Source of the DNA: Guadua angustifolia
Taxonomy: Eukaryota > Streptophyta > Magnoliopsida > Poales > Poaceae
Assembly (NCBI GenBank): GCA_036346375.1
Contig: CM070512.1
Span: forward strand, 43,880,466 to 43,944,465
Direction: 5' to 3'
Length of the DNA stretch: 64,000 nt
Shown here: one piece after another, positions 1-12,345 of the stretch
Layout: each line of letters opens with the position of its first letter
How positions within the stretch are numbered: the first letter of the stretch is position 1
Notes under the pieces: generated by a model
Seen by the model: only the letters and a program-made list of their open reading frames with translations
Told to the model about the DNA's origin: nothing
Databases searched by the model: none
Program-made: the position numbers and the translations under genes

Positions 1-2830
1 AGTACAAACCCAAAAAAAATTCTTTTCCCAAAATTTAAAAAAACCCAAATTTGAAACCGTAACTATGTAACCATCGGTTTTGATTTCATGGGCCTGGAAA
101 GAAAAAATGCCTTAACTTAAACCCAACCGGGTTTTCTTTAACAAAATCTTTACCAAAATAAAAAATTCCATCGAATTTTGGCCCAAAAAAAAAAAAAGGA
201 AAACAACCATTTTAAAAAAATTTTTAATCACCCAAATTTTAATTTAAAATTTTCAACACTTTTAAAATTTCCCTAACCCCTTTTTTAACCCCAAAATAAA
301 AGGCCTCCTTTTCAAACAATACTTTTGTTTCCCCAAAACCAAAAAAAAAAAGGTTTTAAACTTTCCACTTAAATTTTTGAAAACCCTTTTACCCCCAAAT
401 AAAAAAAGGCCAATTCCCCCAAAAAATTTTTGCACAACCCTTAACCCCAAGGAAATAAAAAGGGTTCCCACAGGGTTTAAATATGTGCGGGATTATTCCC
501 TTTAAAAAAAGTTTTTTGGAAATTACCTGGAATTTAAAAAGCTAAATTTTATGGGAGTTTAAAAAAACCTTTTCCGGGTTTTAAAACCCATCAAATTTTT
601 AAATTCCAAAAAGGGTTTAAAAATTTTCAAAAAAAGGGTTTTTTAAAAAAACTATTGCTTAAAAAGAACCCTAAACCCTTTCCCATCCCCGGAAAAAAAA
701 TTCTAATCAAACCCTTTTCCCAAAATTTAACCCCCTTTTCAAAACATTAACCCACCTGCCCAAATCCTCTTTATTAAAAAAAAATTTACAATTTCCCCCC
801 AAAAATGGAAACCAGGGGCCCCAAGGGGGATTTGCAAACCCAAATTCCTTAGCCCACAAATGGGACAAACCCAAACATTAAATTTGGGGGGGCTTAAAAT
901 TTGGGAAAAACCCAAAAAAGGGAAAATCCATTTATTTAAAAATTTTCTTCGTTGGGGGTTTACCCTTTTGCCCCTACCTTTCCCAACCCTTAACCAAAAC
1001 CCCAATCTAACCCGGGGTTAAAAAGGGCCCTTAAACAACCCAAAGGGAAATAACTTAATCTGCTTTTACCTTGGAAAAAAAAAATGGCCCCAAAGGGTGG
1101 CCCCCGGGGGGGAACCCCCCAAAAACTTTTCCCCTGAAACCGGGGCCCAAAGGGCATTTTCCCAACCTTTCAAAATTTAGGGAAAAGGGCATACAATTAA
1201 AAAAAGGGGGGAAAAAAGAATTGAAAGGGTTTAAAAGGAAAGGGAAAATATTAATTAATTTTAAAAACCAAAAGTAATTTTTAAAAAATTTTTTTCTACC
1301 CCCATAATTGGGCCCGGTTTTAAGCATGAAAATTTTAAAAACAAACCAGGGAAAAAAATTTTAAAGAAAATTTTCACCAAAAATTTGTGGGGGCCAAAAT
1401 TATTGTTTTAAAAAAAAATGAAATTTCCCCAAAGGGATCAAATTTTCGGGCCTTCCCATTTGGGCGGAAACAAACTATACCGAAATTTTCCTTTCGCCGG
1501 GCTCCCTGGCCGAAAAATTTAAACCCAATTTTAACAAAAAAATTTGGGAAAGGGAAATTTCAAAGAAATTTTTCCCCATATGATTTTCCAAAAAATTTCT
1601 AATTTTCAAAAAATGTTTAAATTAAAAACTTTAAAATCCCTTTTGAAATTTGGTAAAAAAAGTTTTTAAAAAATTTTAAAAACCCCCTTTCACTGCCCCC
1701 CAAAAACCCCCCTTTTAATTTTTAAAATTTGAAACAAACTTTATTTTTTAAAATTTAAATTGAAAATAAAATTTAAATTAAAAATTTAAATGTTTTAAAT
1801 TTTTGTTTCCCCTCTATTTAAATTTTCCTTTCAAAAAAGTAAAAAAACTTTTTAAAGGGTTTTTTAAAAATTTGCCCAAACGGGTTAAAAAAACTTTATT
1901 TTATTTTATTTTCCCAAAATTTTCCTTTTAATTTAAATAATTATTTCAAAAAGGCCTTCCTTTTAAAATTTAAAAGAAAAATTAAAAAAAAAAAAAAATT
2001 TTAAGTTTTCAACCCCGGGGTCTTAAAATTTTCCCTTTTTTTTTTTTAAAAAAAAAAAAATTTGAAAATTTTTTTTTTTTATTTAAACAAAAAATTTAAA
2101 AATTTAAAATTTTAAAAAATTTTTAATTCCCTTTTTGGATTTTAATAAAATTTAAAATTTTTTTTTATTTTTTAAATTTTAAAAATTTAAAATTATTTTC
2201 AATTTTAAAAAATTTAAATAATTTCCATAAATTTTATTTTTCCCAATTACCCTTTTCCTTTTTTTTAAAAAACCTTAACCCTTTTTAAAAAATTTTAAAC
2301 CACACCTTTCTCCCCATTTACGGGGGGAAAAAACCCCTTAAGGGTTAAAATTTAATTTTATTCCTTTTCTTTTTTAAACGGGAAAAAATTTTTTCTTAAT
2401 TTTGGTTTTAAATTTAAAAATTTATGGTTTTGGGTTTTTTAAAATTTAAAGAAAAAAATTTTTTTTCCCTTTTTTTAAAAAAAAACGGCACCAAAAATTT
2501 TTTTTTAAAACCTTACTTTCCGGGCCCGGTTTCCCGGGAAAGAAATTTTTCTTTCCCGGGCCCGGGGGGTTTTCCACGCCCCAAAATGGGGGGAAGGGGA
2601 AAGGGGGGGCGGAAGGAAAAGTCATGGGGATTTTGGGGGGTCTTTTGGGGCCCATGGATTGGGGTTTGACCTTTCGGGGTTGGGGTAAGGTAGGGGGAGC
2701 CGTTTGGGGGGCGGGAAGGGCGAAGGTAAAGGAAAGGGTTTGGGGCGGGGGTGGGAAACCGGCTCGGTAAAAGGTTTTATGGGCCCTTTCCCCCCCGGGG
2801 CCAAGAACCCCCGGCCCGCCAAGGGAAGGG
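1..2830. other. Aberrant homopolymer-rich sequence, no supportable gene
   Basis: Almost every base sits in a run of two to six identical bases (blocks of aaaa, tttt, cccc, gggg following one another), and translations are only K/F/N/G/P-rich low-complexity peptides. The texture stops abruptly near 2830, where clean sequence homologous to 14120 onward begins. I see no gene, repeat unit or regulatory site. By position it should hold the internal part of the neighbouring retrotransposon copy, but no homology is readable. A low-quality contig end is the likeliest explanation. Confidence 0.7.
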
Positions 2831-3643
2831 TACAAGAGACATCCCGGCACCTCGAGACCTACCCACGAGAGGGACATACGAGGCCGGTGGAGCGCGCCGA
2901 GCGGATGGTATTCAGTAGGCACCACCACTTAGCACCGACGTGGCACGGCACCTCGCCACACCCGATGCTAAAGTGGTTTTAAAATGCCATACGCCGCGAG
3001 TCTCCCTAAGTTCTCGTGCTAACTCGCACATAATGTTGGTCTAGCCTATTTGTAAAATCCACCATGACTCGAGACTGGCATTACTAACACTACTAGAGTC
3101 CCTATAAACACTATCTCCCACTACTAGCCTCCTGTAAATAATAATAAGAGGGATCTAAGTCCGGAGAGCACACCTAAGACGGACTATAGCTAGATACGCC
3201 GCCTGCTCATGGATGCATCTATTGATGACCCAAACCCACAAAACTCGCCCCCTCATTCCAAGCAGGCCTAGGGGCACAAAAACCCGGTAGCGAACTCTTT
3301 TGTCTCCACACTAAGATGAGCTTGAACACCACGAGCGGGATGACCTCAAGTGACAAGCCATCACAAGACTACTTAATGCTCCCATCATCCCCGCCGACTC
3401 CACACTGTAGATTCATGACAGGCACAAATCTTGCCATCCTACAATAATAAAATAAAGAGGAAGGCAAGATTAACATACATAATTATGAAAGCAAAGAGAC
3501 CACAAATAAGAAAGTTAGCGATTATGCTAAGTTCCATTATTAGTAGTGAGATGAATTTTAACTTAACACAAATTAAGTTTTAGATTTTTACTAACGACCT
3601 CGACTCCCGAGGTTTCCTCATAGCCTCTATGGCTCGATACTAA
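2831..3643 (-). repeat. Second copy of retrotransposon 5' internal region (primer-binding site and leader ORF), truncated
   Basis: This stretch matches 14120-14955 in the same orientation. It contains a damaged form of the primer-binding site (around 3631-3643) followed on the minus strand by the leader-ORF region, in which many one- and two-base losses break the frame. It lies immediately outside the left LTR, so that LTR is followed by the start of another element rather than by genomic DNA. It runs into the corrupted sequence at its low-coordinate end. Confidence 0.75.
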
Positions 3644-6600
3644 TGTCAGGAGACCCTGCTCCGATGAACAGAACCTCCATGTGTATACAAGATTAGTCCT
3701 CGGATCAAGAGCTAGCACACACATGTTTACAACAATAATATCACAACCAAACAGGTATTAATAACTTGCACCTGAATAATTATACGTAACAAATTTTTAC
3801 AACACTTAGGAATAATAAAGTAGCAACAACACCGCAATGAAAAACCAAAACCCAAAGGATTGCCCCTACAACCCGCAGCATTAGATCGGGAAACACCTAG
3901 AAGAAAAAGTCGCCATCTAAACTCCCACGACAAGATCAAAATATGCCGTTCGGCAAGGTCAGATCTTCATCTTCTCGAGACAGCAGGTAAAGCAAGACTT
4001 GAGTACATTGGTACTCAAAGAAGACTTAGTAACAAATGCAATAAAATAATCATGCAAGCTTAAACAAGGACATAGGCTCTAGTTATTTTGCGCTTGCTAA
4101 AACAAGAAAGCATAAACTAGTATTAGATTGCAATTGATTTAAAAACAATCATGAAGAATAAGTAATTTACGAAAGTAAATACAGCTTGCACAACCTGTCT
4201 CACCCGATCGACACCATACATGTCGATTCCTTTGGACATAAAACAGTTGCTAAAATCAGTTTCAAACCGAAACTTCAGCCAGAAATTAACAAAGTCTAAC
4301 ATTGGAATGACTTCACTAGTGCCCATAATCATGCAAGCGCTAATTAATTAGATTTTAAACTCGCAGAGGTGTACAACTTTACCCACAAGGAATGATCCAC
4401 CTTTTTGCAAGGCCATTCGACACACTTCCTTTGGTGTGCCGGCAAGGCGATCATACATAGCCGTTACATTATCTAAACATGACTTTGATCCAGCCCGGGA
4501 CGTTAACCCTCGCCCTGAAAACAGAGACACTCACCCAAGCCGTGGATCCACATTTATCACACCCAACACCACGCCTCGTTCATGGCAAGGCGACATCACA
4601 GCACCGGTTATGCATTTACCCATACGAACTGCATGGCAGCCCCTAACAAGCAAATCCATAACGGAATGCCTCTGCAAGCTCCCGCCTTCCAATGAGCAAA
4701 GCCATGTCTAAATAACTTAATAAGCTATGGCCGTCCCATACCGGACCTCGTGGTTGTACGGAATTCTTGGATCAATAGCGTCCCATTGCTCGGTCCTTAA
4801 AGCGACGTGGGCGACACTCCACCCTACACTACGCAGCAGCCTTTTTGCACTACCGGCTATTGCCAATAGTCGCCCACATCCAATTCATAGTTTTAGTTGG
4901 AGTTTTTAGTAAACTAATAGCAACTTTTTCAAATGGCAGTTGGTTGAATAAACAGTTCGAAATGGAAACATTTTAGCGCTAAGCATGGCTAAGCAGATAT
5001 TATATCTAACGGTTATAACCACAGTGACATTAGATTATGTCTAACCCATACATATGGTTACAAGGTTCACATGTCATAGAGATTAAAGGAAAACCCTAAT
5101 ACACAGGGATAACTGATTGTTCTACCCAAGATAGCTGTTTTTATGGAGAATTACTCGCATGCAATATACAGTTGCAAAAACAACATATTGTAGGTGAATT
5201 ATTGGGCTCAACATGATCAAGGATTTGCTTGCCTTGCTCAAGATCGCAAGATCAATCTCAGATCACTTCAGATCTTCCTCCTCGACGGCTCGCTCAACGC
5301 TTCACACGCCGCAAGACAAAGCGTAAAATAATTATCGCAAGTAAAAAGGGCAAAAAGAAAATTGATAGTAAGAACGAATATAACTCCACACACGTAATGG
5401 GTTGCTTATTATGAATTTCTTTTCTTTATTTTACTTAATTCAAGATGCTAAAATTGTGAATTCTTTTATTTTAATCTTTTCAATTCAAGACGCAAAAATA
5501 GATTAAACTATAATAATTTAACCATTTCAGTGCCTAGACAGATCCTTCATTCCCTTTTGATTGGATTTAGAGTCAAAGCAATATTTTAATAGAATTCTAG
5601 TTATTGACAAGACTTCATTGCTAGAATATATATATATGAATCTTCATATATATATGTACACTAGCATATGTGTGATTATGCATGCAAGGATATGTATGCA
5701 TAATCAAAACCTAATTAAGTTCAATGCTGTCACCGACTCATCAAATTCTTCATTTTATTACTTCGATCTTACCATCCTCCTATTTTAACTTAAAGCATAA
5801 TTTCATTTTAAACTATACATGTGACATTGTTTCACTTAAGGATTTATTACAACTAGAATATCTCCACTTAAACATCATTACATTGCATTCTTAAGCTGTT
5901 AACAGATGTGGGTCCCTGAAAATTCACTTTTCTTAATTTTTGTTTAAAGTTAAAATCGTTAATTCCTTATGGCATAAAGCTTTCTTCATGTATTTTATTT
6001 ATCAGAAATCATACAGTAACTAAACTAAAAATATTTTTGCATATTCTAATTCTACTGGATTTTACATGAATTTACAAATTTATTTCACTCAAATCGGATT
6101 TCTAAATCACAAGATATTTAAACTTGAATCTTCACAGTTATGCAAATTCCTGAAAATAAAACTTTCCATAAATGGCAAATACGCTTTCCACCGAGATTAC
6201 GCTTTCCTTTCTTGGCTAAAACCGATTCACCATCGGCGCTGGGACCCGATTGTCGCCGACAAAGAACAGAGAATTGGTTTCAATGCCACGGCGGCGAACG
6301 GCGGCCGAAGGGAAATGGACGGCACCTACAAAGACCAAAGATGATGAGAGGAGTCTAATGGTGGCATTCATTCCGCTTCGACGGCGTCAACGCAGTCGCC
6401 CACGTGCGCTTCGGCCGCCATGGATTCCGCTGAAGCTCTACTCCGCCGAACGATTGGCTAAGGTGAGGATTTGGTGAGCATCGTGAGTTGAGGAGATTCG
6501 ATTTACCCGAGAACGGCGCAGAAGAGTTAGCGAGAAGCTCGCCCACGGCGCTACCGAGACGGAGAAGATGACCGGCGGAGCTCGGCGAACTGCAAGGAAA

Positions 6601-7934
6601 TGGGTTCAATTGAAGCTCTGTTAGGGCTCTATGACGATGGCGAAGCTCGGTGGAATCGATTCCAGAATTACCCTTGCTCGGCTTGATTCGCGTTTCTTTC
6701 CTCGCTCCCGCGAGAAATGGCGGGCGAAGAAGAAGTGCACCGAGCCCGCCTGTGAAGTTGGCGAAGGAAAGGGAAAGAGTGCTAACGCGCTAAGAGATGG
6801 TTTTGTAGTCGTTTGGCGAACTGTTGAGTCCTGGACGCTGCTGGCATCGCGCATTCGCATTGGCAGGACAGAGCCGGGCGAAGGTAGGTAATGGCGAAGC
6901 TTCGTGTAAATGACTCGTGGCTGGTCCGTGCGGTGGTGAGGAAGGGTGACGCGGAGGAATGACCGAGCGAAGAGCTGGTTCAATGGATCGATCTCAAAGA
7001 TCGAGAGCATTCGCTCTCGCCTCGGTGGAACAAACGAAATGGAGATGAAACCTCCATTGTCAGCGACTGAAGATTACCCGCTGCGCCAGCAAAACGGAAG
7101 GAAATGGAATTGACCCACAAGTCGCTGAGGATCAAAAGAAACAGGTGGTTGGGATGAACTTTTCCTCTCTCTCCGATTTTTACTAGTGGTCAAATGGATA
7201 CAGAAAATGGTGAAATTTTTTAACGTGTTCTCCAACCAGTATTTACCTCCTGGTAAAAATTTGAGGTTTATCCAAGTTACTGAAATTTTATAAAATTCTT
7301 TCAATAGTGACTATTTGATTTCCTAGCCTCTGTCTTCGATTTTTGTTTATGATCAAATGAAGTCCATTATTTTTAAATTTTTGTTTTTCAATTGGATTTG
7401 GGCTATGGATTCTGATGTAAAATTTTCAGCTCAATTACTCGATCCATTATTTAATTAAAATTCTGACACTGAAATTCCCATTTTTTCTAAGTTTTCTGTT
7501 TTTGAATTTTATTAAGTCTCAAACCATTTTATTAATTTATTATATTTTTGCTATGTGTAGATATAGCAATGAGGTTCTCATATAAATTTTCTCAATTCCA
7601 TTTGCTGTTCCAATATTTTCCACCATTTCTCGACAATGCATGATTTGGGAATAAAATTTGTTCGGCCATTTTCCTTCCTCAATTTCCTTTGCATAAATTT
7701 CATTTGATAAATAAAATGGCTTACTTACAAGTTCAGGATTCTCCTATTAAATTTTCCAATTTTTCACTTTTTGTTTCTTTGCATTTTCTTCTTTGCATTC
7801 TTTTTATTGCAACTCCAAGCACAAGAAATTCAATAAACTCCAAATAAAATCAAAGACATTATGAACAAGCTGAAAATATTCACATTCAAATTTAAATACT
7901 ATGTTTTACTGTTCCTAAATTTCCGGTTGTTACA
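3644..7934 (-). repeat. Left LTR (3' LTR of the full-length element; shared with a tandem copy)
   Basis: The LTR is about 4.29 kb and is collinear with 14956-19265. On the minus strand it starts TGTAACA (7934-7928) and ends next to a damaged primer-binding site near 3643. It has AT-rich flanks and a GC-rich centre (about 6200-7100). Short ORFs in the GC-rich part look incidental. The differences from the right LTR are mostly small indels or transpositions at CAG/CTG and CG sites. Confidence 0.85.
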
Positions 7935-7985
7935 GATCTACTCCTTACAAAAATCTCGACCGAGATTTGGTGGGTCTAAAAGAAA

Positions 7986-8334
7986 CTAAGCTCGAAGAAC
8001 TCGGAAATTCCTTCTTAAGTCGATCTTCCTGTTCCTGTGTTGTCTCATCTTCGAATGATTACTCCATTGCACTTTAATCATCTTGTGAGACTTGTTATGA
8101 AAAGCTTGCTCAGCTTCTTCTAAGATTCTAATTGACGCTCCCGATAAGTTAAATCGGCTGCAAATCAATTTCTTCTAATTGGGTAAGTTCGTAAGGAAGA
8201 CGAAGACATTTTCTCAATTGCGATACATGGAAGACGTTATGAACACTAGAAAGTTGAGGTGGCAATTCCAGCTTGTACGCCTTTTCACCCATCTTCTCAA
8301 TAATACGATATGGCCTAATATATCGTGGCGCCAA
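7986..8334 (-). pseudogene. Integrase C-terminal segment and chromodomain, frameshifted
   Basis: This is the last coding segment of the polyprotein. Minus-strand 8334-8149 reads a GPY/F-like block (YIRPYRIIEKMGEKAYKLEL, then HNVFHVSQLRKC), typical of the gypsy integrase C-terminus. After a frame change near 8160, 8168-7986 reads SIRILEEAEQ and KVQWSNHS, the core of the chromodomain in plant chromoviruses, with the usual acidic WERE segment degraded. The chromodomain is thought to steer integration to heterochromatin. The stop at 7986 lies 52 bp before the 3' LTR. The frame changes may be real mutations or indel errors. Confidence 0.8.
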
Positions 8335-8373
8335 CTTACCACTTAATTTGAAACGGCGAACACCACGAAGTGG

Positions 8374-8808
8374 CTAAACCTTGAGATAGACATGATCGTC
8401 AACTTCAAAACTCAAGTCACGCCGACGATTGTCAAGATAACTTTTCTCGCGAGATTGAGCTTCTCTTAGTCGGCTTCTTATTAAATCTACATGCTCTTGG
8501 GCTTCCTGTATGAGATCTGGACCAAAGAACTGCCTTTCTCCAGTCTCTGACCAAAACAAAGGTGTTCTACACTTTTTCCCATAAAGAGCTTCAAACAGCG
8601 ACATTTGCAAACTTGCTTGAAAACTATTGTTATATGAAAATTCCGCAAATGCCAAACTTTTTTCCCAGTTGGTGCTATAAGATAGCACACAGGCTCTTAA
8701 CATATCTTCCAATATCTGATTTGTTCTTTCAGTTTGCCCATCAGTTTGAGGATGATAGGTCAGATCAAATTCAATTTGGTTCCTAGCATACCATGCAATT
8801 TCTCCCAA
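8374..8808 (-). pseudogene. Integrase catalytic core, C-terminal half
   Basis: The segment translates to 144 residues including LTYHPQTDGQTERTN near residue 16, the conserved block around the third catalytic acidic residue (E of QTERTNQ) of retroviral-type integrases. It continues through WEKSLAFAEFSYNNS and the linker to the GPY/F region. It ends at a stop after DDHVYLKV, where the family normally continues without interruption. The catalytic D with its DRGSQF context lies upstream (8809-8976) in another frame. It is part of the broken pol of the surrounding element. Confidence 0.85.
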
Positions 8809-8976
8809 AAACGAGATGTGAACTGTGAGCCACGATCAGACACAATTGTTTTCGGGACTCCGTGCAAACGCACAATATTGCTGATATAAAGCTCGCCAAT
8901 TTATCCCCTAATAAGTAGTCCTCACAGAATAAAATGAGCTACTTTTGTCAATCGATCAACAATTACCCAAATGGAA

Positions 8977-9624
8977 TCATTTCCTTTTGAGTTCGGGCAA
9001 ACCAGTAATGAAGTCCATACTGATATCATCCCATTTCCATTCTGGAATTTGCAATGGTTGGAGGAGCCCAGCTGGACGTTGATGTTCAGCTTTAACTCGT
9101 TGGCATATATCGCACCTTGCGACATATTCAGCGATGTCTTTCTTCATACCAGGCCACCAATACTCACTTTTAAGATCCTGGTACATTTTTGTGCTTCCGG
9201 GATGAATGGATAATGGTGACTCATGTGCCTCAGACAGAATTAACTTCTTGATTTCTGAATCATTTGGCACATAAATCCGAGATCCACGGAATACTACCCC
9301 ATCTGAGTCTATAATGAATTCAGACTCCCCGCCTTCCTTCAGTTGATTCTGGATTTTAACAACAGCTTCATCTTTATGTTGTGCGGCTCTAATTTGGTTC
9401 TTAAGGGTAGGTTGTACATCAAGAGCAGCTACACACCCATCTTCAACTAAATTCAGATTAAGCTTCTGAAATTCATTCATTAAGTCAGCTTGATCAGAAA
9501 TCCAAGTGCAATAAAGTTTCCGACTGAGAGCATCTGCTACAACATTTGCCTTTCCCGGGTGATAATGAATGCCAATGTCATAATCCTTAATCAATTCTAA
9601 CCATCTCCTCTGCCTTAAGTTCAA
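8977..9624 (-). pseudogene. RNase H C-terminus and integrase N-terminal zinc-binding domain
   Basis: The open frame is 215 residues. It starts in the RNase H tail (RWLELIKDYDIGIHYHPGK, then NVVADALSRK, the classic gypsy end of RNase H), crosses a linker, and enters the integrase HHCC finger (SIHPGSTKMYQDL, YWWPGMKKDIAEYV, CDICQRVKAEH). It then starts the core with WDDISMDFITGLP, whose D is the first catalytic acidic residue. The remainder of the core (VIVDRLTKVAHFI) continues in another frame below 8977. RNase H upstream (9625-9881) carries stops. Confidence 0.87.
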
Positions 9625-9881
9625 GTCCGGCCGAGTGAAGAAATATTTAAGACTTTTGTGATCTCAGATAAATTTCAGTCCGATTCCCAATAAGATAATG
9701 CCGCCATATTTTCAAAGCATGAACAACAATGCTAACTCCAGATCATGTGTGGGATAATTTCGCTCATGAGGGCGGTTGTCGGAAGCATATGCAACAACTT
9801 TTCCCTCCTGCATTAATACACACCCTAAGCCATGATGTGAACATCACAATACACGCCAAAGTTTTTATGGATATCGTAACA

Positions 9882-10796
9882 CTAGCATCGGGTCATTGTT
9901 AACCTCTTTTTCAGTTCTTGAAAACTCTCTTCACAATCTACACTCCAGATGTATTTCTTCTCTTTCTTTAACAGCTGGGTCAATGGTTTTGCAATTTTGG
10001 AAAAGTGTTCAATGAATCGGCGATAATATCCGGCCATTCCCAGAAAACTTCGTATTTCCGGAACTGATTGCGGTCTTTCCCAAGCTAATACAGTTTGTAC
10101 TTTGCCGGGATCAACTGCAACCCCTCCTTTCGACAGAACATGACCAAGAAATGCTACTTCCTTTAGCCAAAATTCACATTTTTCAAATTTGGCATACAGC
10201 TGATTTTCTCGCAATTTACTAAGAACCATATGTAAATGCTGAGCATGTTCTTCTTCACTTTGAGAATAAATCAGAATGTCATCAATGAAGACTACCACGA
10301 ATCTATCCAAGTACTCCATGAAAATCTTATTCATCAGATTCATAAAACTTGCTGGAGCATTTGTGAGACCAAAAGACATGACAGTGTACTCGTACAGCCC
10401 GTAACGAGTAACAAATGCAGTTTTAGGAATGTCAGATGGCCTGATCTTCAGTTGAAAATAACCAAGTCTAAGATCAATTTTAGAAAAGACTTGGGCACCA
10501 TTCAGTTGGTCAAACAAATCATCTATGCGAGGAAGGGGATATTTGTTTTTGATGGTGACGTCATTTAGTGTACGATAATCCACGCACATACGAAGACCAC
10601 CATCCTTCTTTTCAACAAACAAGACTGGACTGCCCCAAGGCGAAGAACTAGGACGAATAAAACCTTTTTCTAACTGCTCTTTGAGTTGCTTCTTTAGTTC
10701 CATTAAGTCATTAGAAGACATTCGACATCGACGCTTGGATATAGGTGCGCCTGTGCACCGATCAATAACAAATTCCATATCACGGTCCCGAGGCAT
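9882..10796 (-). pseudogene. Gypsy reverse transcriptase
   Basis: The open frame is 304 residues and covers the RT almost completely: the primer-grip region, VDYRTLND (residues 73-80), FSKIDLRLGYFQ, the YGLYEY-MSFGLTNAP block, the catalytic FIDDILIYS (FIDD at 170-173), and FLGHVLS-GG. It synthesises cDNA from element RNA in virus-like particles. Normal plant copies read FSKIDLRSGY, so L at position 111 is a small deviation. A one-base loss joins protease to RT near 10797, and another frame change near 9882 separates RT from RNase H. The gene is therefore broken as written although the RT core looks intact. Confidence 0.92.
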
Positions 10797-11240
10797 TCCG
10801 GCAATTCATTAGGAAACACATCAGGTACTCATTAACTACGTGCACATGATTAAATTTTGAGGAAAATGCAGAACATAACACTGGTTGATGTGTGGAGGAT
10901 TTAACACTGGACAAGAATTCTACTCGGACACCATCTTGGTTTGTGAGAGCTACTAATTTGTTAGCACAATCTATGTAGCCTTGGTGTTTTGCTAACCAAT
11001 CCATTCCTAAAATTATGTCCAACCCAGAAGTTTCTATCAAGATGAAATCAGCATAGAACATTACTCCACTTATTTCTATACTGACATTAGGGCAAAAATT
11101 TGTAGTCCTAATGGTAGCTCCCGGGGATTTAATTACCATAGGAATGGACAGGAGATTGGTTTCTAATTCATTTTCCTTAGAAAACCTTTTAGACATAAAG
11201 GAATGGGAAGCTCCGAATCAAATAAGACCAACGAGGAACC
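10780..11240 (-). pseudogene. Retroviral-type aspartic protease, frameshifted at the active-site DSG
   Basis: The VLFDS sequence of the active site lies in one frame (near 11211-11235). The continuation that should read GASHSFMSKRF is in the next frame, consistent with loss of one G in the DSG codons. Downstream, 11196-10780 is open and shows the flap and second half (VSIEISGVMFYADFILIE, LDIILGMDWLAKHQG), typical of the retropepsin-like domain of plant gypsy elements. The protease matures the Gag-Pol polyprotein. As read, the catalytic triad is split by the frameshift. A sequencing indel cannot be excluded. Confidence 0.83.
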
Positions 11241-11298
11241 GAATGTACCAAGCACGCACCTAGCACCACATCGGTGCATCGTGGGCCTCTTCCGCAGA

Positions 11299-11505
11299 TC
11301 ACATGATGTAACCGCATGATTGCCGCTTGAGCCGAGCCGAAGTGCTCTGGGGTTGGCCCCCACCAACTCCACGGGACGGCCCTGTGGTTGGGCGCTTGTG
11401 CCCCGCCTTCTTCTTGGGACAAGAACTTGCATAATGACCACGTTCATTACAATGAAAGCAAGTGACATTCGGCACTGACTTTGGAGCAGAAGTTGTTGCC
11501 TTCAC
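11299..11505 (-). pseudogene. Gag zinc knuckle (CCHC)
   Basis: Within this 68-codon frame, CFHCNERGHYASSC fits C-x2-C-x4-H-x4-C exactly, followed by basic residues (PKKKAGHKR). This is the nucleocapsid zinc knuckle that binds element RNA. In an intact element it would be at the C-terminus of Gag, continuous with 12345-11665. Here frame changes between 11665 and 11505 and after 11299 isolate it. Confidence 0.85.
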
Positions 11506-11664
11506 TGGTTGGGAGGAGCGAGTGGTTCGCCGTGATTGTTGCCGAGAGCACGAACCACTTGCCCTTGGCTCGGCTGAAATCGCTGCTACGGACGCTGGCT
11601 CGCAGATCTGTGGCGGGGTCGGCGAGTAAAAGTAGATCGATCACTTGCGCCTAGAAGGACCCGC

Positions 11665-12345
11665 CTAACAGATTTTGCGCGCAAGCCATTTGCGCTCCGA
11701 CTTTCTAAGACATCCTTGTTGCCATGCTCTCACTGCTTGCTTTATCAACCGAGTTTGAAAATCATTAATATCCTGAGCGATGAGAGCCCACTTAATTTCT
11801 TCATTCAGGTGCTCTCGAAATCGCTCCACCTTGTGAGCTTCATCTTCTACTTCACGAGGGGCATATCGAGATAAGTAATTGAAGCGATGCAAGTACTCCA
11901 TAACAGTCATATTGCCTTGCTTCAATTCTAGGAACTCTCGCTTCTTTACTTCTATCACACTGGCCGGTATGTGGGTGCGACGGAAAGCCGTCTTGAATTC
12001 TGGCCATAGCACAATGTGGCCTTCTGGCAGGGTCGCTTGGTAGCTCTCCCACCATATAGCAGCATCTCCTTGTAGTTGATAGGAAGCATATAGAACTTTC
12101 TCTCTTTCGTCACATTGAGCTATGTTCAGTTTGTTCTCTACCGCCCGTAGCCAATCATCCGCCTCAAGTGGTTCAGAGGACGGGGAGAAAACTGGCGGTT
12201 GCAACCTTAAGAACTCATTCAATTTCGATCCTCCATTGCCCCCTCGATTGACACCTTGGGCGATTTGTTGGAGCAGCAAGGTGTGAGTTTGCCGCCCCTG
12301 CTCCATCATAGCCAGAACTTGCGCCATGGTCGGCGGCTCTGGCAA
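11665..12345 (-). pseudogene. Retrotransposon Gag (capsid region), truncated
   Basis: The open frame is 226 residues. It contains the plant retrotransposon gag domain: EADDWLRAVENKL, YASYQLQGDAAIWWESY, WPEFKTAFRRTHIPASV, KKREFLELKQGNMTVMEYL and RFREHLNEEIKWAL. This is the capsid part that builds the virus-like particle. The start at 12345 (MPEPPTMAQVL) is the first Met before the conserved region, although Gag could begin farther upstream near 12500 in another frame. It stops before the basic linker and zinc knuckle, so Gag is frameshifted at about 11665-11700. Confidence 0.88.

Noticed and set aside
262..2982. Multiple 60-160-codon ORFs at the left end
   Set aside because: They consist of homopolymer-coded residues in the corrupted stretch and overlap on both strands; no domain or codon structure is visible.
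6066..7010. ORFs up to 129 codons on both strands in the GC-rich part of the left LTR (also 17400-18463 in the right LTR)
   Set aside because: They lie inside the LTR, are not conserved in frame between the two copies, and overlap each other on opposite strands.
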